Assembly: GCA_944373145.1 (NCBI GenBank)
Contig: CALWAL010000004.1
Location: 1-64,000, forward strand
DNA from: an uncultured Bacilli bacterium
GTDB taxonomy: Bacteria; Bacillota_I; Bacilli_A; RF39; UBA660
DNA length: 64,000 nucleotides
Reading direction: 5' to 3'
The notes beneath the pieces were generated by a model, which made no database searches, had not been told where the DNA came from, and saw only the letters and a program-made list of their open reading frames with translations. The translations under genes and the position numbers were made by a program. Below, piece after piece: positions 1 to 8,123 of this stretch (positions are counted from its first letter, which is position 1; the number at the start of each line of letters is the position of its first letter).

Positions 1-243
1 AAACCAGTTGTATGGGTAGATGCTGAAAATTTAGGAACATCAACAATTACCGGTTTAGAAAATTCAAGAGTAATTAAGGGTCAAGTGCAATATTACTTGA
101 ATTCAGAAAATTTAACTAAAGCTGTAGTAACAAATGAATCAGAGTTATTAGAAGCATTAAAAGATAATAATATTACAACAATTGAATTAGGTAGTGATAT
201 TGAAATAACTGCATCAGTAGTAATTTCAAGAGATATTACAATT
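1..243 (+). repeat. Intragenic direct repeat, copy 1
   Basis: Bases 1-243 match 520-762 with four mismatches by eye (for example aaggg versus aaagg, ttagg versus ttagt). The period is 519 bp (173 codons), so the reading frame is kept. The repeat may continue upstream of the window. Confidence 0.9.
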
Positions 244-1602
244 GATGGAACAGCAAACAATTACACAATAAAAATGAGTGGAACTCCATCATATGTACCA
301 AATGGAGATAATTATGTTTTAAAGGTATATGGTGGAAATGTTAAAATTGCAAATATTAAATTAACAAATTCTATGGCTGCAATGATGGTTGGAGATAACT
401 CTAATGTAACAGTTGAGAATGTTAACGTTGATGGCAACGTTTGGGGTGGCATTGAAGTAAAAAATAATAATGCAAAATTAACAGTTAATAGTATAAATTA
501 TACAGAAGAAAGATATGCTAAACCAGTTGTATGGGTAGATGCTGAAAATTTAGGAACATCAACAATTACCGGTTTAGAAAATTCAAGAGTAATTAAAGGT
601 CAAGTGCAATATTACTTGAATTCAGAAAATTTAACTAAAGCTGTAGTAACAAATGAATCAGAGTTATTGGAAGCATTAAAAGATAATAATATTACAACAA
701 TTGAATTAGTTAGTGATATTGAAATAACTGCATCAGTAGTAATCTCAAGAGATATTACAATTAATGGAAATAATAAGAAAATTTCATTTGCTAATAATTC
801 TATAACTATTGATGTTAATTCTCACGTAACTGTAAATAATATACAAGTTGAAGGAAATATCATAAATAATGGTAATTTAGATTTAAATGAAGTCAATGTT
901 ACATCAGCAATTGCTCATTCAATTGTAAACAATGGAGAACTTACAGTTGAAGGTGGTACTTATGATGCATTAGCGCATGGAAAAGCTGCACTAGTAAATA
1001 ATGGTATAGCTACTATTAATGGCGGAACTTTTGAAAGAAGTAATGAGGCTGGTGTTTCAGCTTCTGATAATGGTGGAAATTCATATTATTATTTAGAAAA
1101 TTATGGTACTATGACAATTAATGATGCTACTATAGAAAGTACTGGAAAGTATTCTTCACTTGTACATAATGGTTGGTATGATGGTAGTCAAAATACTGCT
1201 AAAAAAGATGCTAAATTAATTATTAATGGTGGTACATTTGATGGTGGACTTAACACTGTAAAAAATGATGATTACGGAGTGTTAGAAATCAATGATGGTA
1301 CTTATATTAATTCAACACAACATACAGTCTTGAATTGGAATGAAACTACTATTAATGGTGGAATATTTTCAAGTGATGATATTGTAATTTCTAATAATTA
1401 TCTTAACGATGATATGGATAAAGGAATTGCTATTATTACAGGTGGTGTGTTTACTACTAATAATGGAACAGATGTAGTTAGTAATAATAATGGACATTTA
1501 ACTATTACAGGTGGTAAATATAATAAAGATGTTAATGAATTTTTAACAGATGGCTATACAACAGTTAATAATGGAGATTATTTTGAAGTTGTAACTAAAT
1601 AA
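1..1602 (+). CDS. Beta-helix repeat surface protein, 5' end outside window (partial)
   Basis: The reading frame is open from base 1, so the true start lies upstream; the first in-window ATG (85) is internal. The visible 533 residues are built of short beta-strand-rich repeats: Asn/Gly-rich turns such as INGGTF and ITGGVF recur about every 20-40 residues in the C-terminal half, as in right-handed parallel beta-helix (pectate-lyase-like) adhesins. A 173-residue module is duplicated nearly perfectly (bases 1-243 and 520-762). There is no sortase motif or membrane anchor at the C-terminus, which ends in FEVVTK. Such proteins are usually exported; the signal peptide would be upstream. The function (adhesin or glycan-binding) is inferred from architecture only. 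Confidence 0.75.
   Translation, partial: KPVVWVDAENLGTSTITGLENSRVIKGQVQYYLNSENLTKAVVTNESELLEALKDNNITTIELGSDIEITASVVISRDITIDGTANNYTIKMSGTPSYVPNGDNYVLKVYGGNVKIANIKLTNSMAAMMVGDNSNVTVENVNVDGNVWGGIEVKNNNAKLTVNSINYTEERYAKPVVWVDAENLGTSTITGLENSRVIKGQVQYYLNSENLTKAVVTNESELLEALKDNNITTIELVSDIEITASVVISRDITINGNNKKISFANNSITIDVNSHVTVNNIQVEGNIINNGNLDLNEVNVTSAIAHSIVNNGELTVEGGTYDALAHGKAALVNNGIATINGGTFERSNEAGVSASDNGGNSYYYLENYGTMTINDATIESTGKYSSLVHNGWYDGSQNTAKKDAKLIINGGTFDGGLNTVKNDDYGVLEINDGTYINSTQHTVLNWNETTINGGIFSSDDIVISNNYLNDDMDKGIAIITGGVFTTNNGTDVVSNNNGHLTITGGKYNKDVNEFLTDGYTTVNNGDYFEVVTK
520..762 (+). repeat. Intragenic direct repeat, copy 2
   Basis: Second copy of the 243-bp in-frame repeat. After 762 the two copies diverge sharply and the protein changes to GGTF-type repeats. 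Confidence 0.9.
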
Positions 1603-1609
1603 GATTATT

Positions 1610-1640
1610 AAGAAAAGGATATTTATCCTTTTCTTTTTCT
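1610..1640 (+). terminator. Intrinsic terminator of the beta-helix gene
   Basis: Perfect 11-bp stem AAGAAAAGGAT / ATCCTTTTCTT with an ATTT loop, followed by a T-rich run. Confidence 0.85.
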
Positions 1641-1647
1641 TTAGTTA

Positions 1648-1656
1648 TGATATAAT
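1648..1656 (+). promoter_or_regulatory. Extended -10 promoter for the cysteine desulfurase gene
   Basis: TGATATAAT directly after the upstream terminator. The predicted leader is only about 10-12 nt and carries GAAGGTG before ATG 1674. No good -35 is visible. Confidence 0.6.
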
Positions 1657-1673
1657 TATTGAAGGTGATTTAT

Positions 1674-2801
1674 ATGATTTATTTAGACTATAGTGCTACA
1701 ACCCCAGTTAATGAAGATGTATTAAATAGTTATGTTAAAGCTAATCAAATGTATATTGGTAATCCTAATTCTCTTCATAAATTAGGTGTCGAAGCCAAAA
1801 GAATGATTGATAAATGTACAGAACAAATTGCTCATATTTTGGATGTTAAAAATGATGAAATTATTTATACTAGTGGTTCCAGCGAAGCTAATAATTTAGC
1901 GCTCAAAGGAGTAGCTTTACAATATCAAAATCGTGGTAAACATATTATTACAACGAAACTTGAACATTCTTCTATTGACGAGCCATTAAAATATTTAGTT
2001 TCATTAGGTTTTGAAGTTAGTTACGTGCGTTTAAATGATGATGGCAGAATAGATTTGGATGATTTAAAAAGATTAATGCGTGAGGATACTATTTTAGTAA
2101 CAATTAATCATGTTAATAGTGAGTTAGGAATTGTTCAACCAATTACAGAAATTGCTAATATCGTTAAAGAATATCCTAAGTGTTATTTTCATGTTGATAT
2201 GACGCAGGCTATTGGTAAAATTAAAGTTGATCTAAAGAATGTTGATTTAGCAAGTTTTGCTGCTCATAAATTTTTTGGGCTTAAAGGAATAGGAGTATTA
2301 ATAAAAAAAGAGAAGATTGAAATTTTACCTAATATTCATGGGGGAAAAAGTACGACTAAATATCGTAGTGGTACGCCTGCTTTACCTTTAATTGTATCTT
2401 TAGCTAAAGCACTTCGTTTAGCTTATGAAAATTTAGATAATGATTATCAATATGTTGCTTCTTTAAATAAATATTTAAAAGAACATTTACAAAAATATGA
2501 TAAAGTACATATAAATAGTACTATTGCCGCTTTACCACATATTTTAAATATTAGTGTTGTTGGAGTTAAACCTGAAACGATGCTTCATGCTTTAGAAGAA
2601 CATGATATTTATATTTCTACTCAAAGTGCTTGTTCGGCGGGAACAGTTAATTCTAAAGCCGTATATGCTGTAACAAAAAATGATAATTATGCTTCTTCTA
2701 GCTTAAGAATTAGTTTATCTAAATTGACATCTTTTGATGAAATAGATGAATTTTTAAAGGTATTTGATAGTTGCTATAAGAAATTAACCCAGTTACGTTA
2801 A
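1674..2801 (+). CDS. Cysteine desulfurase, NifS/IscS family
   Basis: A 375-residue PLP-dependent class V aminotransferase-fold enzyme that removes sulfur from cysteine to form alanine and an enzyme persulfide for Fe-S clusters or tRNA thiolation. It begins with the family signature IYLDYSATTP, has the PLP lysine in AAHKFFGLKG and the catalytic cysteine in STQSACSAG near the C-terminus. ATG 1674 is chosen over an upstream TTG (1659) because GAAGGTG precedes it at good spacing and it starts at the conserved N-terminus. The gene stands alone between terminators. No thiI or mnmA follows, so its sulfur acceptor cannot be told. A second desulfurase (sufS) lies at 48716. Confidence 0.9.
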   Translation: MIYLDYSATTPVNEDVLNSYVKANQMYIGNPNSLHKLGVEAKRMIDKCTEQIAHILDVKNDEIIYTSGSSEANNLALKGVALQYQNRGKHIITTKLEHSSIDEPLKYLVSLGFEVSYVRLNDDGRIDLDDLKRLMREDTILVTINHVNSELGIVQPITEIANIVKEYPKCYFHVDMTQAIGKIKVDLKNVDLASFAAHKFFGLKGIGVLIKKEKIEILPNIHGGKSTTKYRSGTPALPLIVSLAKALRLAYENLDNDYQYVASLNKYLKEHLQKYDKVHINSTIAALPHILNISVVGVKPETMLHALEEHDIYISTQSACSAGTVNSKAVYAVTKNDNYASSSLRISLSKLTSFDEIDEFLKVFDSCYKKLTQLR

Positions 2802-2807
2802 ATGCGA

Positions 2808-2859
2808 CCAAAGTGACAAGAATATTTTTTGAATAATCTTCACTATTGGCTTTTTTTTT
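2808..2859 (+). terminator. Intrinsic terminator
   Basis: CCAAAGTGA pairs with TCACTATTGG (one bulge), with a further imperfect inner stem, followed by nine T residues. Confidence 0.75.
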
Positions 2860-2908
2860 ATTTTGTGATACCATATATTTAGTATATATGAGAATAAGGA
2901 GAATGGTT

Positions 2909-3715
2909 ATGGCTTATCAAGAAAAAAATGGTATTAAAGGTTTGGTTGTTGTATTAGCGCTAATGCTTTTGTTTGTACTTTATCAATTTGTTATTTCACC
3001 TTTATTAAAGCAAGAAAAAGAAGAAGAACCTACTGATACCGTTGATGAAGTAGTTGATTTAGATGATTTGGGTGAAAAATTATATGGTCAAATGACTCTT
3101 AGTATTGGTGAAGAATTTGGTATTACAGATACGGATAAAGAACATTTAACGACAAAACTTTCCATTTATAAGATGTCTGATCCTTTAAAGATTACATTGG
3201 GTATTAAAAATGTTGGTGAAGAGTATATAACTTATGATGGTGGTTATAGCTTGAGGGAAGCTATTGAGAATATGGATGGTAATTTTTATTATAGTGGTGA
3301 GTATATTACAGCTACTGCAATTGAAAATAGTATAGATAATTTATTTGGACCAACGCCGATTAAACATCAAACTATCACTTTAAGAGATAATAAATATGTT
3401 TATGATGATTATAAAGATATTTATGAAATATGGATTTTGCGTAAAACACCAGAGTATACTGAAGAAAAAATTACTTATAATGAAGTAGTAGCTAATGAAG
3501 AAGAAATATTAGTATATGAGTATGTGGCGTATACAGATTATAAAGATTTAGATAACATTACAACACGTACCGTTAATAGCAAGAATATTGGAGTTGTTAT
3601 AACAGAAGAAAATGTTCAAGATTATTTAAGTTATATGGATAAATATAGATATACATTTACTAAAAATGAAGATGGAAATTATTACTTTGTATCGATAGAA
3701 TACATGTATGAATAA
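2909..3715 (+). CDS. Membrane-anchored protein of unknown function
   Basis: A 268-residue protein. ATG 2909 is chosen because AAGGAG lies 7 nt upstream; the longer frame from 2846 would begin inside the preceding terminator. Residues about 10-30 form one hydrophobic helix (GLVVVLALMLLFVLYQFV), followed by an acidic linker (KQEKEEEPTDTVDEVVD) and an extracytoplasmic soluble domain rich in Tyr, Asp and Glu. No lipobox, enzyme motif or family was recognised. It is monocistronic, with terminators on both sides. It is probably anchored in the membrane and faces outward. Confidence 0.65.
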   Translation: MAYQEKNGIKGLVVVLALMLLFVLYQFVISPLLKQEKEEEPTDTVDEVVDLDDLGEKLYGQMTLSIGEEFGITDTDKEHLTTKLSIYKMSDPLKITLGIKNVGEEYITYDGGYSLREAIENMDGNFYYSGEYITATAIENSIDNLFGPTPIKHQTITLRDNKYVYDDYKDIYEIWILRKTPEYTEEKITYNEVVANEEEILVYEYVAYTDYKDLDNITTRTVNSKNIGVVITEENVQDYLSYMDKYRYTFTKNEDGNYYFVSIEYMYE

Positions 3716-3731
3716 TATTCTATCTTTTTTT
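3694..3731 (+). terminator. Intrinsic terminator overlapping the 3' end of the preceding gene
   Basis: GATAGAAT (inside the coding end) pairs with ATTCTATC, followed by a run of seven T residues. Confidence 0.7.
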
Positions 3732-3775
3732 CATTTTTTAAAGACTATAACATACATTTAAGTAGGAGGTATGTT

Positions 3776-4984
3776 ATGAGTTTGAAGTTGTTTTGGCATC
3801 ATTATCGTTTTCCACTACTATTATTAATTAGTATTTGTGGTGGAATGATTACTGGTTGGATAATGGGTAGTGATGCTAATTGGTTGAGCCCGTTTGGTGA
3901 TATTTTCGTTAATATGCTTTTTACAATCGCCGTACCACTTGTTTTTTTCACTATTTCTAGTAGTATTGCTAATATGAACAGTTTAAAACGTTTAGGCAAA
4001 ATTTTAGGCTATATGTTAATGGTTTTTGGGATTACAAGTTTAATTGCAGCGGTTTTTATGTTAGTTGGCGTATTGATTGTTAATCCTGTTGGCAATTTTG
4101 GTATTACTTTGAGTGATGGAGTCAAAGAAAGTGTTGATTTAGGAACTAGTATTGTAGAATTGTTTACAGTTTCTGATTTTAGTCAATTATTATCAAAAAA
4201 TCATATGTTCCCTTTAATTATTTTTTCATCTTTTTTTGGTATTAGTGTCAGTTTGGTTGGTGAAGAAGCAGCTCCTCTTAAGAAAATTTTAAATGTTTGT
4301 TCCAGTGCGATGATGAGATTAATTAAAATTATTATGTATTATGCTCCAATTGGTTTATTTGCTTATTTTGCTTGTTTAATCGGTACTTATGGTCCAGAAT
4401 TAATTGGCAGTTATGCGAAAACGTTTATTCTATATTTAGTAATGGCGGTTTTATATTATGGAATTTTTTATGGTATTTATGCTTATATTGTTGGTGGAAA
4501 AAGGATGGTTAAAAAATCTTTTAAATCAATGATGTTACCAACGCTTACAGCTTTGGGAACTTGTTCTTCTTTAGCCACTTTACCAACTAATATCGATGCG
4601 GCAAATAAATTAGAAGTAAGTAAAGATGTTCGTGATGTAGCTTTGCCTATTGGAGCCACTATGCATATGGAAGGATCAAGCATGGCTTCAATTCTAAAAA
4701 TTGTTTTTCTTTTTACTATTTTTGGCGAACCGTTTACTGGAATAGGAACTATTACAACTGCTCTTTTAATTTCGGTTTTAAGTGGTGTTGTTATGTCAGG
4801 TATTCCTGGCGGTGGTTTGATTGGCGAACTTTTAATCGTTAGTCTTTATGATTTCCCACTAACAGCTTTTCCAATTATTGCCACAATTGGCTGGTTAGTT
4901 GACTCACCGGCGACTGCACTAAATGCCGTTGGTGATATTCCAACAACACTAATGATTGATAAATTAGTTAAAGATAAGAGCTAG
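3776..4984 (+). CDS. Dicarboxylate/amino acid:cation symporter (DAACS, GltP/GltT family)
   Basis: A 402-residue multispanning membrane protein that imports acidic amino acids or C4-dicarboxylates with Na+ or H+. Diagnostic motifs are visible: the serine-rich hairpin around residues 255-272 (TLTALGTCSSLATLPTN), MHMEGSSMAS near residue 296, the GIPGGG hairpin near 342 and the substrate-binding SPATALNAVGD near 378-388. AGGAGG precedes ATG 3776. It is flanked by terminators, so it is transcribed alone. The substrate cannot be fixed from sequence; aspartate/glutamate or a neutral amino acid such as Ser/Thr are all possible. Confidence 0.9.
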   Translation: MSLKLFWHHYRFPLLLLISICGGMITGWIMGSDANWLSPFGDIFVNMLFTIAVPLVFFTISSSIANMNSLKRLGKILGYMLMVFGITSLIAAVFMLVGVLIVNPVGNFGITLSDGVKESVDLGTSIVELFTVSDFSQLLSKNHMFPLIIFSSFFGISVSLVGEEAAPLKKILNVCSSAMMRLIKIIMYYAPIGLFAYFACLIGTYGPELIGSYAKTFILYLVMAVLYYGIFYGIYAYIVGGKRMVKKSFKSMMLPTLTALGTCSSLATLPTNIDAANKLEVSKDVRDVALPIGATMHMEGSSMASILKIVFLFTIFGEPFTGIGTITTALLISVLSGVVMSGIPGGGLIGELLIVSLYDFPLTAFPIIATIGWLVDSPATALNAVGDIPTTLMIDKLVKDKS

Positions 4985-5002
4985 ATTTTTATCTAGTTTT
5001 TT
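4979..5002 (+). terminator. Intrinsic terminator of the symporter gene
   Basis: AGCTAGAT / ATCTAGTT stem (one G-U), TTTT loop, T-rich tail; the stop codon lies in the stem. Confidence 0.8.
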
Positions 5003-5004
5003 CA

Positions 5005-5033
5005 TTGTATTGGGAAAAAAATAATGATATAAT
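5005..5033 (+). promoter_or_regulatory. Sigma-A promoter with extended -10
   Basis: TTGTAT, 17-nt spacer, TATAAT with TG one base upstream of the -10. Confidence 0.7.
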
Positions 5034-5059
5034 GATTATAATAAGAAGGTGGATAGAAG

Positions 5060-7807
5060 ATGTTTTGTGGAAAATGTGGGAATAAGTGTGAAGCAGGTCA
5101 AATGTTTTGTGGAAAATGCGGTAATCAGATCGGAGTTCAACAGTCTAGTCAGGTGTTAACGACTTCTAAAAAGAAGATCGAAATAGGTAAGATATTAAAA
5201 AAATATCAAAAACCTCTATTATTTAGTATTAGTGTTTTAGTTTTGGTTGTGGCTTGCTTTTTTATTTATGATGCTTTAGGTGGAAACGTTAAACTAAGTT
5301 GGGATGAAAGTTATAAAGATTATAATTTAGAATATGTTTCGCAGTCTAATGTTTCTTTAGCTATTAATCTTGAAGGTGCAGAGCTAAGCGATGTTAAGTA
5401 TGATTCTACTTGTGGTGAGGTTACAACTGATGGTAGAGAGATTAATTGGAATTTAACGGATGCTTTAGGTAGTTGTAAACTTACTGCTTCATATAAACAA
5501 AATAAAATAACTAAAGAATATAAAGTTATTGATTTTGAAATCAACAAACAAGGCCCAGAAGACTTGGTTTTTGATGATGAAGTTGATTTAGACAGTGATG
5601 AAGATTTAGATTTAGATAAATTAACTAATAAAGAGGAAAAAGAATATAATACTAACCCTAAATTATCTGATAGTGATATGGATGGTTTAGATGATTATTA
5701 TGAAATATTTACTAGTAAAACTGATCCAAATAAGGCTGATACTGATGGAGATGGGTTAAACGATTATGACGAAATTGAATTAGGTTTAGACCCGTTAAAG
5801 GATGATAGCAAAGGCGATGGAATTAAAGATGGTGAACGCTCACTATCTTATACAATTAAGGATAATGATGTCACTTTAACTATTAAGGGAAAGGGAAATA
5901 TTGCTAGTTCAACAGTTAATATTACAGATGGTACAAAAATAAGCTTAAAAGTTGGGATGATAGATAAATTATATACTTTTTATACATCTGGTAAATTGGA
6001 AGAAGCTACTGTTGAAATTAAATATACGGATGATGAATTAAAAGATAAGGATATTAATGAGGATAATTTAAGTTTATTTTATTTCAATGAAGAAAAAGAA
6101 ACTTATGAGAAAGTAGAAACCAATATTAATAAAGATAAAAATATTTTAACTGCCAAATTAACTCATTTTTCTAATTATGTAATTGGAGATATTGATAAGG
6201 TTAAGGAGTCTAGTACTAATCAAGTTTTATTTGTTCTAGATAATTCTTGGAGTATGTATACAACAGAACAATATGAAGAATTAACTGGTGAAGAATATAG
6301 TGGTGGTTGGTTTGGACCTGACGAATTAGATGGATTTGATGCAGAAGGCCTTCGTTTCACTTTAACTAGTGAGTTTGTTACAAAATTAGATAGTAAAGGA
6401 TATAAAATAGGATTATCTGAATTTCGCCGTGATTATAAAAACGCCTTTAGTCTTGGATCAGATGCAGAGTCTATAAAAGAACATTTAAAAACAATGCACG
6501 GTAATTTTATCACTAATACAGAGGGAACAGATATCGTGAATGCTTTGAATAAGGCAATAGATGAATTTTCGGAAGAGACAGATAATAAATATATTATTTT
6601 ATTAACAGATGGTCAAGATTCTAGCTTAAATAGATATGTTGAGAGGATTATTGATAATGCTAATGAAAATAACGTTAAAATATGTGCAATAGGCTTTGGT
6701 GGCTCAACTTATAATACACCTTTGGCTAACATTTCCAATGCTACAGGATGCAATTTCTTCTCATCGACAGATGCTAATGGATTAACCGAGTTATTCGATA
6801 ATGTTAATACTGAGCTAAGTAATGATTTAGTCGATGTTGATGGAGATGGTGAAAATGATGGTATTTTAATTGCTGATAGTGGCTTTATCGTTAATCGTGA
6901 TGGCTTTTCTTTTAGCAATTATGGTAGTGATTTAAGTGCAGGTGGGCATTGTTATGGAATGGCAACTTTTGCGGAATTATATTACTTAAAAAAATTACCA
7001 TTATCTTTAGATAGTAAAAAAATTGGGGAAGATACTTCATATGCTTATGATTTAAATGGCACTTATTTTGATGATTATGAAAGTTTATATGATTATAAAT
7101 TACAAACTAATGCTTTGAAATATTATTTTGGATATGATTATTTTAATGAAGAAATGCCAAGCGATTTTAGAACTGTTAAAGATAATACCTTAACTTATAG
7201 CGATACTTATCTAGACGAAATTGAGGCATCCGGCTTATTTGATCTAATAGAAGGTAAATCTTCTTTAAGTAAAGAAGAACAAATGGAAAAGTATGGTTTT
7301 AATTATGAAAAAGGAATTAATGCCTTATTAAGTGAACAAAAAATGCAAAATAGTTCTGTTATTGCAAAAGATGATAAAAACATGTTTAATGCTATTTATG
7401 CTAGTTTTATTAAGCAAAATACTGCTAAGCACTATTCATCAGGTATGGACTTTATATTATTTTTACGTAATTTGTTTGGCACAGAGGATGTTGTGTATGA
7501 TGGCAAAAATGGTTTTATTAATGTATTGACTAGTCGTTTACGCGCGGGTGATCCGTTAGTAATGAGTTCAAGTTTTAGTGGTGGTTTGCATGCTGTCAAT
7601 GCAATTTCTCTAGTCCAAGATACAGAAAATCCAAATTATTATTATATTGGGGTATACGATAATAATTATCCTGGGGAAAAGCGTTATGTTGATCTTGAAT
7701 GTAATAAAAAAACATGTGTTACTAAAGCTAATTCATATTACACTAGCTCTGGAGAACCAATTCGTATTACTGCTTCTTTAGAAGATGATTTATCATTTTT
7801 TGAATAG
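5060..7807 (+). CDS. Zinc-ribbon / TSP3-like / VWA / papain-like multidomain membrane protein
   Basis: A 915-residue protein with several recognisable segments. Residues 3-20 form a cytoplasmic zinc ribbon (CGKC at 3-6 and 17-20). Residues about 52-72 are a transmembrane helix. Residues about 200-255 hold Asp-rich calcium-binding repeats of thrombospondin type 3 kind (DSDMDGLDD, DTDGDGLND). A von Willebrand A domain spans about 388-590 with the MIDAS motif D394-x-S396-x-S398. The C-terminal 280 residues contain GGHCYGMAT (C631), GGLHAVN (H844) and VYDNN (D867/N868), the order and spacing of a papain/C39-like cysteine peptidase or transglutaminase-like site. Catalysis is inferred. It is likely a membrane-anchored surface factor that binds a protein ligand through VWA. 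AAGGTGG precedes ATG 5060. Confidence 0.7.
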   Translation: MFCGKCGNKCEAGQMFCGKCGNQIGVQQSSQVLTTSKKKIEIGKILKKYQKPLLFSISVLVLVVACFFIYDALGGNVKLSWDESYKDYNLEYVSQSNVSLAINLEGAELSDVKYDSTCGEVTTDGREINWNLTDALGSCKLTASYKQNKITKEYKVIDFEINKQGPEDLVFDDEVDLDSDEDLDLDKLTNKEEKEYNTNPKLSDSDMDGLDDYYEIFTSKTDPNKADTDGDGLNDYDEIELGLDPLKDDSKGDGIKDGERSLSYTIKDNDVTLTIKGKGNIASSTVNITDGTKISLKVGMIDKLYTFYTSGKLEEATVEIKYTDDELKDKDINEDNLSLFYFNEEKETYEKVETNINKDKNILTAKLTHFSNYVIGDIDKVKESSTNQVLFVLDNSWSMYTTEQYEELTGEEYSGGWFGPDELDGFDAEGLRFTLTSEFVTKLDSKGYKIGLSEFRRDYKNAFSLGSDAESIKEHLKTMHGNFITNTEGTDIVNALNKAIDEFSEETDNKYIILLTDGQDSSLNRYVERIIDNANENNVKICAIGFGGSTYNTPLANISNATGCNFFSSTDANGLTELFDNVNTELSNDLVDVDGDGENDGILIADSGFIVNRDGFSFSNYGSDLSAGGHCYGMATFAELYYLKKLPLSLDSKKIGEDTSYAYDLNGTYFDDYESLYDYKLQTNALKYYFGYDYFNEEMPSDFRTVKDNTLTYSDTYLDEIEASGLFDLIEGKSSLSKEEQMEKYGFNYEKGINALLSEQKMQNSSVIAKDDKNMFNAIYASFIKQNTAKHYSSGMDFILFLRNLFGTEDVVYDGKNGFINVLTSRLRAGDPLVMSSSFSGGLHAVNAISLVQDTENPNYYYIGVYDNNYPGEKRYVDLECNKKTCVTKANSYYTSSGEPIRITASLEDDLSFFE

Positions 7808-7810
7808 AGG

Positions 7811-7839
7811 TTGACAAAAATATAATTTTAGTATATATT
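7811..7839 (+). promoter_or_regulatory. Sigma-A promoter for the tandem structured RNA leader
   Basis: TTGACA, 17-nt spacer, TATATT. Transcription would start about 7846, just before the first structured element. Confidence 0.8.
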
Positions 7840-7847
7840 ATTCGTGT

Positions 7848-7944
7848 CGAGTGAGTATGCATAAGATTTTTTAATTGAGCTGCATAGGGGCAACCTACAC
7901 GTGTTACACGGAGTCACTAGTTTAGTTAGACTCTGTGTTTTTTT
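7848..7944 (+). ncRNA. Riboswitch-like element 1 (unidentified family) with terminator
   Basis: P1 is AGTGA (7850-7854) with TCACT (7914-7918). P2 is TATGCA (7856-7861) with TGCATA (7881-7886), enclosing a TAAG / GAGC internal loop. A GGGGCAACC segment and a small CGTG/CACG hairpin (7900-7910) follow inside P1. The 3' strand of P1 is also part of the terminator (7907-7937), so P1 and the terminator exclude each other: a ligand stabilising P1 would turn the leader ON. The sequence does not match the riboswitch consensus patterns I know (guanidine, SAM, purine, TPP, c-di-GMP, preQ1, T-box). Confidence 0.65.
7907..7944 (+). terminator. Terminator of element 1
   Basis: CACGGAGTC (7907-7915) pairs with GACTCTGTG (7929-7937, one G-U). 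ACTA/TAGT extends the stem inside. Seven T residues follow. Confidence 0.85.
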
Positions 7945-7985
7945 ATGTTTTTAACGATCTAGCTAAATTCTTTACAATTGGTTAA

Positions 7986-8103
7986 TGAGTGAGTATGTAT
8001 AAGGTTATCGAGCTACATAGAAATTTATTTTAAATTTTACACGAGACTTAAAGTGTCGGAGTCACTATTTTTTAATAGTAGTGCGCGCATTTTAAGTTTT
8101 TTT
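7986..8103 (+). ncRNA. Riboswitch-like element 2, homologous to element 1
   Basis: Same architecture as element 1: P1 AGTGA (7988-7992) / TCACT (8062-8066). P2 is TATGTA (7994-7999) / TACATA (8014-8019), a compensatory C-to-T plus G-to-A change relative to element 1. The TAAG / GAGC internal loop and the ACACG ... CGGAGTCACT 3' part are conserved, while the intervening helix differs (AAATTT-type). Covariation plus conserved unpaired bases argue for a real aptamer-like fold. It lies 20 nt upstream of the next start codon. Confidence 0.65.
8046..8103 (+). terminator. Terminator of element 2
   Basis: ACTTAAA (8046-8052) pairs with TTTAAGT (8091-8097), with an inner ACTATT/AATAGT stem, then a T run. 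It includes the P1 3' strand of element 2, so it competes with the element fold. Confidence 0.8.
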
Positions 8104-8123
8104 GTTATTGTTAAGGAGGATAT

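Noticed and set aside
7846..8103. Assignment of the tandem elements to T-box, guanidine, SAM, purine, TPP, c-di-GMP or preQ1 riboswitches
   Set aside because: None of the conserved core sequences of these classes that I know is present. A database search could still place them in a family I do not recall.
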